Source: Ruminococcus sp. CAG:563
GTDB taxonomy: Bacteria; Bacillota; Clostridia; Oscillospirales; Acutalibacteraceae
DNA length: 64,000 nt
Assembly: GCA_000434915.1 (NCBI GenBank)
Contig: FR882087.1
Coordinates: 85,552-149,551 of the forward strand
Reading direction: 5' to 3'
Within the stretch, counting starts at the first letter, position 1, and the number at the start of each line of letters is the position of its first letter. This document shows, one piece after another, positions 25,590 to 34,032 of the stretch. The notes beneath the pieces were generated by a model. That model ran no database searches and had not been told where the DNA came from. It saw nothing but the letters and a program-made list of their open reading frames with translations. The position numbers and the translations under genes are program-made.

Positions 25590-27017
25590 TTATTTCAGCA
25601 TTGAAATTGCGTCCGTAATCGTCTTTTCGTAGGCTTCCTTGCCGTACTTATCGACCTCGGCCTTATTTCTCTCGCCGTGGGTCAAGCAGCCTGCACCGCC
25701 GATACAGCCGCCGACACATGCCATACCCTCAATGAAGTTTGCGTCAAGCCTGTCCTTACTCTTTTTGAGCAATGCGGCACGGCAAGCATCAATTCCGTCG
25801 CATGCGCACGGCTTCAGCTCGAAGTCCTTGATATCCTGCTCTTTGAGAGCCTGAGCAACCGCATCCGAAAGACCGCCGCTGCGTGCAAATATACGTCCGA
25901 AATACGAAGCATTATCGAGCACTCCTTCGCCAAGGGTCATAATGTCTATATCCTTGCTGTCGAAGAGAGCCTGAAGCTCCTCAAACGTCATTGCAACGTC
26001 AACATACGAAGCAACGGATTCCTTCTGAACCTCAGCCTTTTTGGCCGTGCATGGGCCGATAAATATGACCTTGCAGTTTGGTTCACGCTCTTTGATATAC
26101 TTTGAAACCGCCGCCATAGGTGATAGATTGTGTGAAACAAGCGGCAAAAGCTGTGGAAATGCTTTTTCGATATAGGTTACAAACGCCGGACAGCAAGAGC
26201 TTGTCAGGAAGCCCTTTTCGGCAAGCTCCTTTGACTCGGAATATGCAACCATATCAGCTCCGAGAGCTGCCTCAATAACCGTGTGGAAGCCAAGCTCCTT
26301 GAGTCCCGTTATAACCTGACCGAGCTTTGCATACTTAAATTGGCTCGAAATCGACGGAGCAACGACGGCGTATACCTTATACTTTTTGTTGTTCTTGCTT
26401 TTCTTGATTAAATCAATAACATCAAGGATATACGATTTGTCTGTGATTGCACCGAACGGGCACTGATAAACGCACGCACCGCAGGCAATGCACTTCTCGT
26501 TGTCGATTGCCGCCGCCTTGTTCTCGTTCATCTTGATCGCCTTTATCTTACAGGCGTTCTCGCAAGGACGCTTACGGCTGATAATCGCCGTGTAGGGGCA
26601 AACTCTTGAGCAGGCACCGCATTCCTTACACTTTGTTTTATCAATATGTGCAACATGGTTCTGGTCAAATGTAATTGCGCCGAAGCGGCAGGCATCCATA
26701 CATCTGTGTGCAAGGCATCCTCGGCATGCATTGGTGACCTCGTAGCCGCCCATCGGACATTCATCGCAGGCGGTTTCGATAACCTCGATAACATTCGGGT
26801 TTGACTTGTCGCCGCCCATGGCGATTTTCACACGCTCGCCGAGAATTGCACGCTCTTTATAAACGCAGCAACGCATCGTTGGCGTATTGCCCGGAACAAT
26901 GGTTTTCGGGATTTCAAGAAGATTATCCAAAAGTGTATCGTTCCATGCATGGCGAGCTACTTCACGGAGAACCTTATATTTAAGATATTGTACCTTCGTG
27001 TCAAATTTATACAGCAT
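25590..27017 (-). CDS. Monomeric [FeFe] hydrogenase, group B type
   Basis: 475 residues. The N-terminal third carries several Cys groups for iron-sulfur clusters: RCCVYKE, ACDECPMGG, ACRGCLAHRC, then CKECGACSRVCPY and CIACGACVYQCPF ferredoxin motifs at about 137 and 173. The C-terminal domain has the three H-cluster signatures: SSCCPAF at about 267 (L1), FIGPCTAKKAE at about 321 (L2) and GMACVGGCIGGAG at about 434 (L3). Both L1 cysteines are kept, so proton transfer should be possible. Group B enzymes are ferredoxin-linked and poorly characterised. Last gene of a tight operon with a PP2C phosphatase, a sensory hydrogenase and two small ferredoxins. ATG after AAGGAGG. Confidence 0.9.
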   Translation of the reverse strand: MLYKFDTKVQYLKYKVLREVARHAWNDTLLDNLLEIPKTIVPGNTPTMRCCVYKERAILGERVKIAMGGDKSNPNVIEVIETACDECPMGGYEVTNACRGCLAHRCMDACRFGAITFDQNHVAHIDKTKCKECGACSRVCPYTAIISRKRPCENACKIKAIKMNENKAAAIDNEKCIACGACVYQCPFGAITDKSYILDVIDLIKKSKNNKKYKVYAVVAPSISSQFKYAKLGQVITGLKELGFHTVIEAALGADMVAYSESKELAEKGFLTSSCCPAFVTYIEKAFPQLLPLVSHNLSPMAAVSKYIKEREPNCKVIFIGPCTAKKAEVQKESVASYVDVAMTFEELQALFDSKDIDIMTLGEGVLDNASYFGRIFARSGGLSDAVAQALKEQDIKDFELKPCACDGIDACRAALLKKSKDRLDANFIEGMACVGGCIGGAGCLTHGERNKAEVDKYGKEAYEKTITDAISMLK

Positions 27018-27028
27018 TGTTTTCCTCC

Positions 27029-28201
27029 TTAGAAATAGCTTACCTTAATTCTCTTGCCCATTTGCTTCAAACAATTTGAAAGCTCCTCGACAAGATTCAT
27101 TTTAATATTGAAATTAATCGGCAAATCCGGGTTCTGGTGAGCCGGATTGACCGCTCTGCCGACATAGAAATTAATATCGGTCGCTTCCTCAAAGAGCAAA
27201 CGACAAATTCTTGATGCACCGTCCTGCTTAATGCTCCACTGGTCATAAAGCTCGTTACTGCTCAAGGCATCCTTGGCGTACTCAATAACCTTGTTTATTG
27301 TAATAACGCCCTCAGTTACAAGGTCAACACCCTCAATTTCCGCAATCGGCGGAACATCGCTCTGCTCAAAATTGAGCGTTGCCTTGACCGGCTTGCCGAG
27401 ATATTTTGCTGCGATTGAAGAGGTTGTACCTCCACAGACTATGTGCTTGCCCTCTTTGGAGAAGAAAAGACTCATCATGCGGTCGCAGTCATCCCTGTTG
27501 CGGGGCGGGCCGAAGAGCAGGTTCATCGGCTCCCTCTTTCTGACACGGACAACACACGCAGTCGCATCGTCGCCCGGGTGATAACCGTACTGCTTGTTGC
27601 ACTCGTCAATAAGCATGGTCGAAAGGGTTTTCGCCGTGTAGCCGAGATCGGCTATCATTTCCATGAAGCTGATGATATCGTCTCTGCGCCAACCAAAATT
27701 ATAGGCAATACCTATTCCGGCATGGGGACAGCCGTCGCTCATGGCAATGAAAATGTCATTTTCCTGCAAGTCAATAACAGATTTATATATCTGCTTACCG
27801 TTTATGCTCAGCTCATTTTTGGGATAGTCAAAATTTTTACCATTCCTGAGCAATATCACATGGGGGTTGTCGTACTGAATAAGTTCGGCTGTCTCATTGT
27901 TGATCAGGTGGATAATAGTGAAAGTTGAATACGCAACTCCCCTGACAGAGCATATCGGAAGCGTTGCCGCAATGGTAGAAACACATTCCTCAAGAGAAAG
28001 CCCTTCTGCCATCATCGTAGATATTATCTTTGAGGTGAGCGTTGAAAGAATGCTCGCCTTAACTCCACTTCCGAGGCCGTCCGCCAGCACGATAACAGTC
28101 GAGTCTTCATTTTGCTCAACTATATCCACATGGTCGCCGCAGAGCTGTTCGCCCTCGTGATTTATACTTTTCCAGCCGATGTCAGCACAAAGATTATTCA
28201 T
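27029..28201 (-). CDS. SpoIIE/PP2C-type serine phosphatase linked to sensory hydrogenase
   Basis: 390 residues with a SpoIIE-like PP2C domain: VLADGLGSGVKASILS with the metal Asp at about 41, IAMSDGCPHAGIG at about 152 and GDDATACVVRVR at about 205. The remaining C-terminal 170 residues are an extra domain without a motif I recognise. The start codon overlaps the end of the sensory hydrogenase gene by eight bases, and the group B hydrogenase follows 11 bases after the stop, so all three are translated together. It is the natural candidate output of the H2/redox sensor, by removing phosphate from a partner protein not found here. Confidence 0.88.
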   Translation of the reverse strand: MNNLCADIGWKSINHEGEQLCGDHVDIVEQNEDSTVIVLADGLGSGVKASILSTLTSKIISTMMAEGLSLEECVSTIAATLPICSVRGVAYSTFTIIHLINNETAELIQYDNPHVILLRNGKNFDYPKNELSINGKQIYKSVIDLQENDIFIAMSDGCPHAGIGIAYNFGWRRDDIISFMEMIADLGYTAKTLSTMLIDECNKQYGYHPGDDATACVVRVRKREPMNLLFGPPRNRDDCDRMMSLFFSKEGKHIVCGGTTSSIAAKYLGKPVKATLNFEQSDVPPIAEIEGVDLVTEGVITINKVIEYAKDALSSNELYDQWSIKQDGASRICRLLFEEATDINFYVGRAVNPAHQNPDLPINFNIKMNLVEELSNCLKQMGKRIKVSYF

Positions 28202-29867
28202 CGCTGATCGACTCCTTTAATTTAGTAAGCGCAATTTTTGTTTCAGCCGCCGTTTCACCGAGAAGCGAAGCAATCTCCTGAACGATTCTCATCTGATTGT
28301 CAACAACACGGTCGGCAATCTCAACTGTCTGGTGGCTGATTTTTTCTTTCTTTTCCTTCTGATTTTCTTCCTCGGTAACATCACGAAGAATACAAACCAG
28401 CAGGTGGTATTCCTTATCGTAAAGGATTGATTCCTCAACATACTTTCCGTACTCGGCAAGATATGTTCTCTTGTCATGGATACTTTTGCCGCTGTTGAGA
28501 ACACTGAGAAAGTCTGTTGGGTCAAGAATTCTGACGACCTGGTCGCCGAGAACAACCGAAGCGTTGCGAACGTTGACAATTTTAAGTGCGGCATGATTGA
28601 TCTGCTGAACCTCAAGCTTTTCGTTGAGAACAATAAGTCCGTTCGGCGTGTTGCGCACGATTGTGTCGGAGAAGCTCTCCGCCTTGTCCTTGAGGTATGG
28701 CAGACACATGGAAATCTCAGCCTTGCCCTGAAGAATTGCAACAGCCTTTTCACGGCAGGTATTGTAGCCGCAGGAGCCGCAATTCAGCTCGTCTGACGGC
28801 TTCATCTTGCCCATCTGACGGAGTGTGTCACGAATCTCCGATTCGGACGGCTGCTGAAGCTTTCTTTCAATAACCGTGAAGCTTTTCTTGATAGTCAGCG
28901 GATCGGGAGAGTCAACCTCAAAGTCCTTTTTGCCGGCAAATTTTGAAACTGCCGCATAGTCCCTGACCGGTGAACGGTGGAATTTTTCCATAACAGGGCC
29001 GCCGACACAGCTGCCGGTGCACGCCGACATTTCGATAAAGCAACCGTGCATGCCGCCTCTTTCAATGTCACGCAGAGCGGCGATACAATTCTCCGTTCCG
29101 TCGATAGCCATGTATGTGTAACCCGTATTCTCGGTGTTCATTGTTTTGAGAATGCCGCCGGTGGTCGGGAAAAATCTTGCACGGCTGTTTTCATTGTTAT
29201 CCATTTCCGGCTTCAATTCAATATTCTGCGCCTTGAGCCAATTTGTCAGCTCGTCAAAGGTCAGAACGGCATCAACAATGCCCTCGTAATATTGAGCTTC
29301 ATCCTTCTTGGCAACGCACGGTCCGATAAATACAGTCTTTGCATTCGGGATTCTCTTTTTGATATCCTTGCAATGTGCCTGCATGGGAGAAAGTACATCG
29401 GCAAGATAAGGAAGCTCCGCCGGAAAATATTTTTGTATAAGAAGATTTATAGAATGGCAGCAGGAAGAGATGATTATATCGTGGCTCTTCTCCCCTACCA
29501 TTCTCTCATATTCATTTTTAACTATGGTTGCGCCGATGGCTGTTTCCTCGACGTCATAGAAGCCGAGCTGCTTGAGCGCCTCACGCATTGCACCGATACC
29601 CACGCCCTCATAGTTGGCTATGAAAGACGGAGCAAGGCTGACAACAACGGGATCGCCGCTCTGCAAAAGCACCTTGACCTTTTCTGTTTCGTCAACGATC
29701 TGCTTAGCGTCCTGCGGACAGACTACAAAGCACTGGCCGCACATTATGCACTCGTTGCCGATAATATATGCCTGATTCCCGGAAAACCGAATGGATTTGA
29801 CCGGACAGTGACGAATACACTTGTAACAATTCTTACAGTTGGATTTTTTCAGAGTCAGACATTCCAT
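28194..29867 (-). CDS. hydS: Sensory [FeFe] hydrogenase with PAS domain (HydS, group C-like)
   Basis: 557 residues in order: two [4Fe-4S] motifs (CKNCYKCIRHCP and CIMCGQCFVVCP, about 11-51); an H-cluster domain with ISSCCHS at about 134 (L1), FIGPCVAKKDE at about 182 (L2) and EMSACTGSCVGG at about 280 (L3); a four-Cys cluster motif CGSCGYNTCREKA at about 360; a PAS domain at about 400-510 (IVRNTPNGLIVLNEKLEVQQ); and a C-terminal coiled helix. This layout is that of the sensory hydrogenases proposed to detect H2 and regulate other hydrogenases in Ruminococcus and relatives. The L1 His in place of Pro is a group C trait. Followed by a PP2C phosphatase and the group B hydrogenase. Confidence 0.9.
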   Translation of the reverse strand: MECLTLKKSNCKNCYKCIRHCPVKSIRFSGNQAYIIGNECIMCGQCFVVCPQDAKQIVDETEKVKVLLQSGDPVVVSLAPSFIANYEGVGIGAMREALKQLGFYDVEETAIGATIVKNEYERMVGEKSHDIIISSCCHSINLLIQKYFPAELPYLADVLSPMQAHCKDIKKRIPNAKTVFIGPCVAKKDEAQYYEGIVDAVLTFDELTNWLKAQNIELKPEMDNNENSRARFFPTTGGILKTMNTENTGYTYMAIDGTENCIAALRDIERGGMHGCFIEMSACTGSCVGGPVMEKFHRSPVRDYAAVSKFAGKKDFEVDSPDPLTIKKSFTVIERKLQQPSESEIRDTLRQMGKMKPSDELNCGSCGYNTCREKAVAILQGKAEISMCLPYLKDKAESFSDTIVRNTPNGLIVLNEKLEVQQINHAALKIVNVRNASVVLGDQVVRILDPTDFLSVLNSGKSIHDKRTYLAEYGKYVEESILYDKEYHLLVCILRDVTEEENQKEKKEKISHQTVEIADRVVDNQMRIVQEIASLLGETAAETKIALTKLKESISDE

Positions 29868-29871
29868 TCCT

Positions 29872-30132
29872 TTAATTCCTTTCCTCGTTTATTTTGTTAA
29901 GTACCTTGTCATTGAAAAAGCCGCTGAAATTCTCGGGTGTAACGCCCGTGAAAACATCATCATCCACAGTAACGGTCACACCGACACGATTGCACCTGCC
30001 GGTACAGAAACTGCCGGCAAGTGTAACTTCGCTGTCAAGCTTATTCTCGGCAATAGCCTTTTGAAAAAGCTCTACCAATTTTTCAGACCCTTTCAAATGG
30101 CAGGATGAACCTACGCAAATTTGAACGATCAT
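29872..30132 (-). CDS. Thioredoxin-like [2Fe-2S] ferredoxin (NuoE-type), copy 1
   Basis: 86 residues with the NuoE/Clostridium pasteurianum-type thioredoxin-like [2Fe-2S] fold. The four ligands are Cys6 and Cys11 (CVGSSC) and Cys43 and Cys47 (CTGRC). Identical Cys spacing occurs in the preceding gene, so the pair arose by duplication. Such stand-alone domains pass electrons to [FeFe] hydrogenases. It starts five bases after the upstream gene and ends four bases before hydS. Confidence 0.85.
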   Translation of the reverse strand: MIVQICVGSSCHLKGSEKLVELFQKAIAENKLDSEVTLAGSFCTGRCNRVGVTVTVDDDVFTGVTPENFSGFFNDKVLNKINEERN

Positions 30133-30137
30133 TTAAT

Positions 30138-30377
30138 TCACACCTTTGCAAGAACGTTTTCGTTAAAGAAATCCTTTACCGTCTCCGGTGAAACCGAGAA
30201 AAACTCGTCATCAACGGTAACGCAAACGCCCTGCTGGCACTTGCCCATGCAGAATGTTCCGCCAAGCTCGACCTTGTCGCCGAGATTGTTTTCGTGAATA
30301 AGATACTGGAGCTGCTCAACTACCTGACGTGAGCCTTTGATGTGGCATGATGAGCCGATACAAACCGTAATCTTCAT
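30138..30377 (-). CDS. Thioredoxin-like [2Fe-2S] ferredoxin (NuoE-type), copy 2
   Basis: 79 residues from ATG 30377 (GGGGGAT site; the frame opens five codons earlier). Ligands Cys6, Cys11, Cys43 and Cys47 (CIGSSC, CMGKC), the same spacing as the downstream copy. First gene of the hydrogenase segment; the gap to the kinase-like gene upstream holds a strong hairpin and no clear promoter, so it may depend on read-through from adhE. Confidence 0.85.
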   Translation of the reverse strand: MKITVCIGSSCHIKGSRQVVEQLQYLIHENNLGDKVELGGTFCMGKCQQGVCVTVDDEFFSVSPETVKDFFNENVLAKV

Positions 30378-30416
30378 TGAAATATCCCCCATTTTTAAGT
30401 TAATTATCTTAGGTAT

Positions 30417-30461
30417 CCGCCGACCGATTCGTGCTTGCTTATCGGAACCGATCGGCGGCGG
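30417..30461 (-). other. Strong intercistronic hairpin ahead of the hydrogenase genes
   Basis: On minus-strand RNA CCGCCGATCGGTT pairs with AATCGGTCGGCGG: 13 bp, with two G-U pairs. No T run follows, so it is not a standard terminator. It sits about 40 bases before the first ferredoxin start. Confidence 0.6.
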
Positions 30462-30495
30462 TCATTTTAAGTCAATTTGTGCGATGTTACCTTAA

Positions 30496-31245
30496 TTATT
30501 CGTAGTCAACAACGTCAATCCAAGAGTGCAGGAACTCACGCTCTGCCTCATTGCCCTTAACTGTCTGTGAAGCTGCTACGATCGGCATCCACTTCTGAAC
30601 ATACTGCTTAGCGGTGTTGCTTCTTTCGCAGAAGAGGTCAAGATACTTCTTTGCGCCGTCGATATCACCGTTGAGCCAGAAAAGAAGGTAGGTTCTTGCA
30701 GCGTCGGCGGAAGCGTTACCCTGAGTGGCATGTGACCAGTCGAGGATATAAGGCGTGCCGTCATCTGCGATGATGATATTCGTCGGGTTGAAGTCGCCGT
30801 GGCAAACCTTATTGTGCTTGGGCATGGACTCAAGACGTGTGTGAAGGTCATAGCGAACGGTTGCGGAAAGGTCGGTCTCGCTGATCTTTCTGTTCATCTT
30901 ATCCTTAAGCTTTGTGAGACCCTTGCAGGTCTTGCTGTGCATCTGAAGCTGAAGGTCAACGAAAAGGCTGAGATACTCGTCCTTTTTCTCCGGGTTTTCT
31001 TCCATCAGACGGGCAAGTGTCTTGCCCTTGATAAACTCGGAAACGATTGTCCATTTGCCGTCGATAACAGTAACCTCAAGAATTTTCGGAATGTTGAGTC
31101 CGGTTTCCTCAATGCGAGCCTGATTAAGAGCCTCGTTAAGGACATCGGCCTTTGAAAAGTCCTCGTTGAAAACCTTAAGGCAGCGGTCGCCGTCACGATA
31201 GACGGTCTTATCTGTTCTGACCGCAATAATTCTGTCCAAATTCAT
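30496..31245 (-). CDS. Aminoglycoside/choline kinase-like (APH family) phosphotransferase
   Basis: 249 residues with a protein kinase-like fold: a beta-rich N lobe with CLKVFNED, VSEFIKGKTLARLM in the hinge, the catalytic loop CHGDFNPTNII at about 147-157 and the metal-binding PYILDWSHA at about 164. This family phosphorylates choline, sugars, homoserine or drugs; nothing points to a particular substrate, and the genomic setting argues against a resistance role. It begins 12 bases after the adhE stop with an AGGAGG site, so it is co-transcribed with adhE. Confidence 0.82.
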   Translation of the reverse strand: MNLDRIIAVRTDKTVYRDGDRCLKVFNEDFSKADVLNEALNQARIEETGLNIPKILEVTVIDGKWTIVSEFIKGKTLARLMEENPEKKDEYLSLFVDLQLQMHSKTCKGLTKLKDKMNRKISETDLSATVRYDLHTRLESMPKHNKVCHGDFNPTNIIIADDGTPYILDWSHATQGNASADAARTYLLFWLNGDIDGAKKYLDLFCERSNTAKQYVQKWMPIVAASQTVKGNEAEREFLHSWIDVVDYE

Positions 31246-31257
31246 ATATAATCCTCC

Positions 31258-33975
31258 TTACTCTTTGCTCTTGCCGTTCTCTGCTCTGCGATAAGCCTTC
31301 TTAAAATCGTGCTTGTCGTCCGTAGCGTCGAAATCGGCAGCGGTGGGTTTTTCTTCTTCTGTGAAATGCTTGTTGCCGTAATAAGCGTTGAGGTACATCT
31401 GCTTAATCTCGCTCATGAGCGGATAACGCGGGTTAGCACCTGTGCACTGGTCGTCGAATGCCTGCTCAGTCATTGCGTCAAGACGATCGAGGAAGTCCTT
31501 CTCGTCAATGCCGTAATCACGGATTGTCTTCTTGATGCCTACTCTATCTTTAAGTGCATTGATAGCGTTGATAAGGTTCTCAAGACTTTCCTTATCGTTC
31601 TTGCCGCCGAAGCCGAGTGCTCTTGAAACCTCAGCATAACGTGCAAGTGTATGCGGATGGTCATACTGTGAGAATGTACCCATCTTTGCCGGAGCCTCTG
31701 CTGCGTTAAAGCGGAGAACCTCTTCAATCATAAGTGCGTTTGCGATACCGTGCGGCAGATGGTGGAATGCACCGAGCTTATGAGCCATTGAGTGGCATAC
31801 TCCGAGGAATGCGTTAGCGAAAGCCATACCTGCCATTGTTGCACAGTTTGCCATCTTCTCACGAGCCTCGATATCGGTCTGACCGTTATCATATGCACGG
31901 GGCAGATACTCAAAGATTCCCTTGAGAGCCTGAATTGCAAGGCCGTCGGTATAGTCTGTTGCCATCATTGAAGCGTAAGCCTCGAGAGCATGTGTAACAG
32001 CGTCGATACCTGAAGCGGCAGTAAGTCCTTTCGGTGCGCTCATGTGGAAATCAGGGTCGATAATCGCCATGTTCGGGAGGAGCTGATAATCGGCAAGCGG
32101 ATACTTAACGCCTGACTTTTCATCTGTGATAACTGCGAACGGAGTAACCTCCGAGCCTGTACCTGCCGAAGTCGGAACAGCGATGAAATATGCCTTTTCG
32201 CCCATCTTCGGGAAGGTGTAAACACGCTTACGGATATCTATGAAACGCATTGCCATATCCATGAAGTCTGCTTCCGGATGCTCATAGAGAACCCACATGA
32301 TTTTGCCTGCGTCCATTGCGGAACCGCCGCCGAGTGCGATGATGCAGTCGGGCTGGAATGCCTTCATCTGCTCTGCGCCCTCTTTTGCACTGGCAAGTGT
32401 CGGGTCCGGAGCAACGTCGAAGAACGTCGTATGAACGATACCCATTTCGTCAAGCTTGTCTGCGATAGGCTTTGTATAGCCGTTATGATAAAGGAAGCTG
32501 TCCGTTACGATGAATGCTCTCTTCTTGCCCATGACATTTTTAAGCTCGTCAAGTGCAACCGGGAGACAGCCCTTCTTGATATATACCTTTTCAGGTGCTC
32601 TGAACCACAACATATTCTGTCTCCTTTCAGCTACGGTCTTGATATTGATAAGATGCTTTACGCCAACATTTTCGCTGACACTGTTGCCGCCCCATGAGCC
32701 GCAGCCGAGGGTAAGCGACGGAGCGAGCTTGAAGTTGTAAAGATCACCGATACCGCCGTGTGAAGAAGGAGTATTTACAAGGATACGGCAGGTCTTCATT
32801 CTCGAAGTGAATTCCTCAAGCTTTGCCTGCTCTGTTACTTCGTTGAGGTAGATTGAAGATGTATGGCCGTAGCCGCCGTCTGCAATAAGATGCTCCGCCT
32901 TATCGAATGCATCATGAATGTCTGTTGCCTTATACATTGCAAGGACGGGAGAAAGCTTCTCATGAGCGAACTCTTCGCTGATGTCTACGCTCTCAACCTC
33001 GCCGATGATGATTTTTGTTCCTGCCGGAACCTTTACGCCTGCAAGAGCCGCAATCTTCGCAGCGGGCTGACCTACGATCTTAGCATTAAGCGAGCCGTTG
33101 ATGATGATGGTCTTTCTGACCTTCTCTGTCTCCTCGGGATTGAGGAAATAACAGCCTCTTTCGGCAAACTCAGCCTTAACTGCGTCGTAGATATTCTGAT
33201 GAACGATGACAGACTGCTCGGATGCACAAATCATACCGTTATCAAATGTCTTTGAGTGAATTATCGAGTTGACTGCAAGAACGATATCCGCTGTCTCGTC
33301 AATGATTGCCGGCGTGTTACCTGCACCAACGCCGAGTGCCGGCTTACCTGATGAATAAGCAGCCTTAACCATTCCCGGGCCGCCTGTTGCAAGGATTATA
33401 TCGGCCTCTTTCATAAGAAGGTTTGTCATATCAAGGCTCGGAACGTCAACCCAGCTGATAATCTCTTCCGGTGCGCCTGCCTCAACAGCTGCTTCAAGAA
33501 CGAGCTTTGCTGCTGCGATAGTTGAAAGCTTTGCTCTCGGGTGGGGGCTGATGATGATAGCGTTACGGGTCTTGAGTGCGATAAGGCACTTGAAGATAGC
33601 AGTTGATGTCGGGTTTGTTGTCGGGATAACGGCTGCGATAACGCCGATCGGCTCTGCGATCTTCTTTATGCCGTACGCCTTATCCTCTTCGATAACACCG
33701 CAAGTCTTTGTGTTTTTGTAAGCATTGTAGATATACTCTGCCGCATAGTTGTTCTTGATGACCTTGTCCTCAACAACACCCATGCCGGTCTCCTCAACAG
33801 CCATCTTTGCAAGAGGAATTCTTGCCTGGTTGGCAGCTATTGCGGCGGCAAGGAAAATCTTGTCAACCTGCTCCTGAGTGTAGGTAGCAAATTTCTTCTG
33901 TGCTTCCTTAACTCTTGCGAGTGTTTCCTCCAGTGTTTCAACACTGTCTACGATTTTTCTTTCTTTCGTTTCCAT
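31258..33975 (-). CDS. adhE: Bifunctional acetaldehyde-CoA/alcohol dehydrogenase
   Basis: 905 residues, the normal AdhE length. The N-terminal aldehyde dehydrogenase domain (about 10-445) has MICASEQS with the catalytic Cys at about 250. A linker leads to an iron-dependent alcohol dehydrogenase domain (about 460-870) with GGGSAMDAGKIMW, PTSAGTGSEVTPFAVI and the Fe-ligand region GVCHSMAHKLGAFHHLPHG. It reduces acetyl-CoA to ethanol using two NADH, and forms long spirosomes in other species. Downstream of rex with a 57-base gap that contains a hairpin; likely under Rex control, although I could not find a Rex operator by eye. Confidence 0.97.
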   Translation of the reverse strand: METKERKIVDSVETLEETLARVKEAQKKFATYTQEQVDKIFLAAAIAANQARIPLAKMAVEETGMGVVEDKVIKNNYAAEYIYNAYKNTKTCGVIEEDKAYGIKKIAEPIGVIAAVIPTTNPTSTAIFKCLIALKTRNAIIISPHPRAKLSTIAAAKLVLEAAVEAGAPEEIISWVDVPSLDMTNLLMKEADIILATGGPGMVKAAYSSGKPALGVGAGNTPAIIDETADIVLAVNSIIHSKTFDNGMICASEQSVIVHQNIYDAVKAEFAERGCYFLNPEETEKVRKTIIINGSLNAKIVGQPAAKIAALAGVKVPAGTKIIIGEVESVDISEEFAHEKLSPVLAMYKATDIHDAFDKAEHLIADGGYGHTSSIYLNEVTEQAKLEEFTSRMKTCRILVNTPSSHGGIGDLYNFKLAPSLTLGCGSWGGNSVSENVGVKHLINIKTVAERRQNMLWFRAPEKVYIKKGCLPVALDELKNVMGKKRAFIVTDSFLYHNGYTKPIADKLDEMGIVHTTFFDVAPDPTLASAKEGAEQMKAFQPDCIIALGGGSAMDAGKIMWVLYEHPEADFMDMAMRFIDIRKRVYTFPKMGEKAYFIAVPTSAGTGSEVTPFAVITDEKSGVKYPLADYQLLPNMAIIDPDFHMSAPKGLTAASGIDAVTHALEAYASMMATDYTDGLAIQALKGIFEYLPRAYDNGQTDIEAREKMANCATMAGMAFANAFLGVCHSMAHKLGAFHHLPHGIANALMIEEVLRFNAAEAPAKMGTFSQYDHPHTLARYAEVSRALGFGGKNDKESLENLINAINALKDRVGIKKTIRDYGIDEKDFLDRLDAMTEQAFDDQCTGANPRYPLMSEIKQMYLNAYYGNKHFTEEEKPTAADFDATDDKHDFKKAYRRAENGKSKE

Positions 33976-33998
33976 ATCTTAACCTCCCGGTTTCTTAT

Positions 33999-34018
33999 GA
34001 CCGCCGTTTCCGTCGGTC
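33999..34018 (-). other. Hairpin between rex and adhE
   Basis: On minus-strand RNA GACCGACG, GAAA tetraloop, CGGCGGTC, with one A-G mismatch. No T run. Its arms resemble those of the hairpin at 30417-30461 (GACCG-CG core). Confidence 0.45.
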
Positions 34019-34032
34019 AGGTTGATCTGTGA

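Noticed and set aside
28977..29900. Plus-strand frame of 307 codons
   Set aside because: Antisense to hydS; no signal, domain or start context.
30496..31245. Antibiotic resistance aminoglycoside phosphotransferase
   Set aside because: Only the general kinase motifs are shared; its place in the adhE transcript speaks for metabolism.
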